Translations under genes and position numbers: made by a program
NCBI GenBank assembly: GCA_037179515.1
Contig: JAXCGZ010003869.1
Coordinates: 78,501-142,500, forward strand
DNA from: Halocaridina rubra
Taxonomy: Eukaryota; Arthropoda; Malacostraca; Decapoda; Atyidae
DNA: 64,000 nt
Direction of reading: 5' to 3'
Part shown: one piece after another, positions 62,115-64,000 of the stretch
Numbering within the stretch: the first letter of the stretch is position 1
Layout: every line of letters starts with the position of its first letter
Notes under the pieces: model-generated
Seen by the model: only the letters and a program-made list of their open reading frames with translations
What the model was told of the DNA's origin: nothing
The model's database searches: none

Positions 62115-63046
62115 GTGATTACCTAATTGTGATTACCTAATTGTGTTTACGGGAAAGAGCCCAAAGCTCGTATCTTCCCGTCTCCTGATCGGTTCCATTT
62201 TATACTTAGTGATACTTATCATACCTGTCCTTAAAACTATGGATTGAGATAGCATTAACTACCTCCTCGCTTAGCCAATTCCAATTATCAACTACTCTTA
62301 CACTGAAAAAGTATTTCCTTACATCCTGCAAAGAAGTTTTCTTACGAAGCTTCAAACTATGACCTCTAGTTCTAGAGCCAGCCATATCAAAATATCGATC
62401 CCTATCCACTCTATCATAACCATGAAGGAATTTAAAGACTGTCACCATATCCCCCCCTCACTCTTCTAGCTTCGAGTGCTGGTAAGTCTAATTCCCCCAG
62501 CCTCTCATCATAACTGAGATTACGTATATCTGACACCAGTTTCGTGGCATGTCTTTGAACTTTTTCAAGCTTAGCTATGTGCTTTTTCAAGTGCGGATTC
62601 CAAAAGGGGGCTGCATATTCGAGTTTTGGCCTCACATAGGTTACATAAATATTTCTGAACATTTCCTTGTCCATGTGCCTGAAGGCTACCCTTACATTTG
62701 ATAAGAATGCATATGCTGCCCTTACTATGCCATTTATATGTATTTCTGGAGACAAATATGCCAGTATGTTTACTCCTAGATCTCTCTCATTTTCTGTCTC
62801 TTGAAGTTGTACTCCAGCCACCGAGTAGTCAAGCTTGGGCCTTCTTGCACTTGTACCCATTCTCATTACCTTACATTTTGAAGTATTGAATTTCATTAGC
62901 CACTTTTCTGACCACTCATGCAGATTATTTAGATCCTCCTGAAGTTCTCTACCATTGTTCTCGTTTTTTACTTTCTTCACAATCTTTGCATCATCTGCAA
63001 ACATATTCATGAATGAATTTACAGACTCTGGTAGGTCATTTACATG
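62115..63046 (-). pseudogene. LINE delta copy C (shortest)
   Basis: Minus strand from about 63045: starts inside RT at VNDLPESVNSFMNMFADDAK and runs to the 3' end. One frameshift near 62450 where a C run is one base longer than in copy B. Otherwise very close to copy B. Two tail units GTGATTACCTAATT at 62115-62142 abut the 5' end of copy B. The truncated 5' end lies against a palindrome. Confidence 0.88.
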
Positions 63047-63052
63047 TGTGTA

Positions 63053-63303
63053 TGTGTGTAAGTAAGCACAAACTATTAACATAGCGCTAGATAGTGAGGA
63101 AGCCCATCATTGGAACAACACATAAAAAATGACACTATAATTTGGGTCCTAAATGGACCCCTTCTCAAGCACAAGTCTTGTGCTTGAGAAGGGGTCCAGT
63201 TAGGACTCAAATCATAGCGTCATTTTCTATGTGTTGTTCCAATGATGGGCTTCCTCACTATCTAATGCTGTATGTTAATGATTTGTGCTTACTTACACAC
63301 ACA
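63053..63303. repeat. large palindrome, about 123-bp arms
   Basis: Left arm 63053-63175 begins TGTGTGTAAGTAAGCACAAA; right arm 63177-63303 is its near-perfect complement, ending TTTGTGCTTACTTACACACA after one mismatch. The centre is AAGCACAAG-T-CTTGTGCTT. No ORF. It could be a fold-back element or a snap-back duplication. Confidence 0.9.
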
Positions 63304-63404
63304 GAATTTCGCATTTAGCTCAAATCCCATGCTATATAGGAATCAATAATATTCAAATAGGCACATTAACATATGTAATACATGCATCTTATTTTGCTTC
63401 TGGC

Positions 63405-63475
63405 CGGGAATCGAATCTAAGACAGATAAATAGTGTGCCAAGGCATTACTGACTACACCACTGAAGGTATTGAAA
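63405..63475 (-). mobile_element. SINE family 3, copy 2
   Basis: Minus strand: CCTTCAGTGGTGTAGTCAGT (A box), TTAGATTCGATTCCCGGCC (B box), GCAAAATAAGATGC. Confidence 0.7.
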
Positions 63476-63540
63476 CAAGAAGCAATCAAAGCTAACAGCT
63501 ACAACCTATGTAGCTTGAAAAGAGAGAGATAGATAGATAC

Positions 63541-63648
<108 letters not shown>

Positions 63649-63696
63649 TTTGGAAGAAGCTGTAATTTGAACAAAAATGCAGTCAGAAAGAATCCG

Positions 63697-64000
63697 TTCA
63701 TTCTCTAGCGTAGCAGTTAGCTGTGAGGTTTGCTTCTTCTTCTAAGACCCTCAGTGGTGTAGTTGGTAGCACTTTGGAACACTTATTATGTGTCTTAGGC
63801 TCGAGTCCCTGCCAGGGGCAAAATATGAAATATGATTCTTGTTTTGACTATGTTAATGTTTATATTATTATTATTAATGCTTATATAGCATGGGATTAGA
63901 ATTAAATGTGAAAACGAAGCCACGGAAGAAAAAACAATAAAAAACAATGCATTCATTCCCTAGCATAGCAGTGAGCTTTGAGGTTTGCTTCCTTTAAGAC
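63697..64000 (+). mobile_element. SINE family 3, copy 3, and start of a tandem repeat
   Basis: CCCTCAGTGGTGTAGTTGGT (A box) and TTAGGCTCGAGTCCCTGCC (B box) at 63748-63825. The leader AGCTGTGAGGTTTGCTTC at 63719 returns as GAGCTTTGAGGTTTGCTTCC at the window end, with a repeat distance of about 253 bp. A further SINE copy probably starts just past the window. Confidence 0.7.

Overview
This window looks like nuclear DNA from an arthropod, most likely a decapod crustacean. The evidence is long AT-rich introns, very long (TA)n and (GA)n microsatellites, tRNA-derived SINEs, several families of 5'-truncated non-LTR retrotransposons, Tigger/pogo elements, and one split host gene whose protein is closest to arthropod Slimb/beta-TrCP. 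The species cannot be fixed from sequence alone.

The only host gene I can support is beta-TrCP (slimb/FBXW1/FBXW11 type) on the minus strand, 47316 down to 27046. I resolve 12 coding exons with GT/AG boundaries and matching phases. They give a 557-residue protein: acidic N-terminus, Gly-rich linker, D (dimerisation) domain, F-box, and a seven-blade WD40 propeller. The five phosphodegron-contacting residues of human beta-TrCP1 are all present at a constant offset of 13. Exon 1 (45 coding bases) is the least certain part. The 3' untranslated end is unresolved.

The rest is transposons, their fragments and simple repeats. 1-2985: LINE family alpha (minus). 4304-4670: a hAT-type MITE. 5227-6790: a 180-bp satellite next to a 411-bp duplication. 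7869-10390: a CR1/L2-like LINE (beta) broken into three reading frames. 11855-12290 and 14090-17800: LINE family gamma, which has a decayed 2A-like motif and a Cys-rich finger at its N-terminus. 12811-13855 and 16689-17156: a MITE family. 19969-22190: a pogo-type transposon with both terminal inverted repeats, sitting inside a (TA)n array. 24276-27045: decayed scraps, possibly piggyBac and a GIY-YIG-like piece.

Within the beta-TrCP introns lie LINE alpha copy 2 (29202-31237), a rearranged Tigger (31238-33510), SINEs, a large (GA)n array and LINE gamma fragments. Beyond the gene's 5' end, 48000-58200 holds a snap-back SINE, a hAT MITE, LINE alpha copies 3 and 4, and a dense field of (TA)n/(GA)n/(CT)n arrays linked to retroelement ends. 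58223-63046 holds three head-to-tail copies of LINE delta. 63053-63303 is a large palindrome, followed by SINE copies that run off the window.

I found no evidence for a new multi-gene system. The most unusual observations are a 192-bp exact duplication captured inside a MITE, a SINE that shares its 3' tail with the LINE in this same window, the triple LINE delta array, and several fold-back structures.
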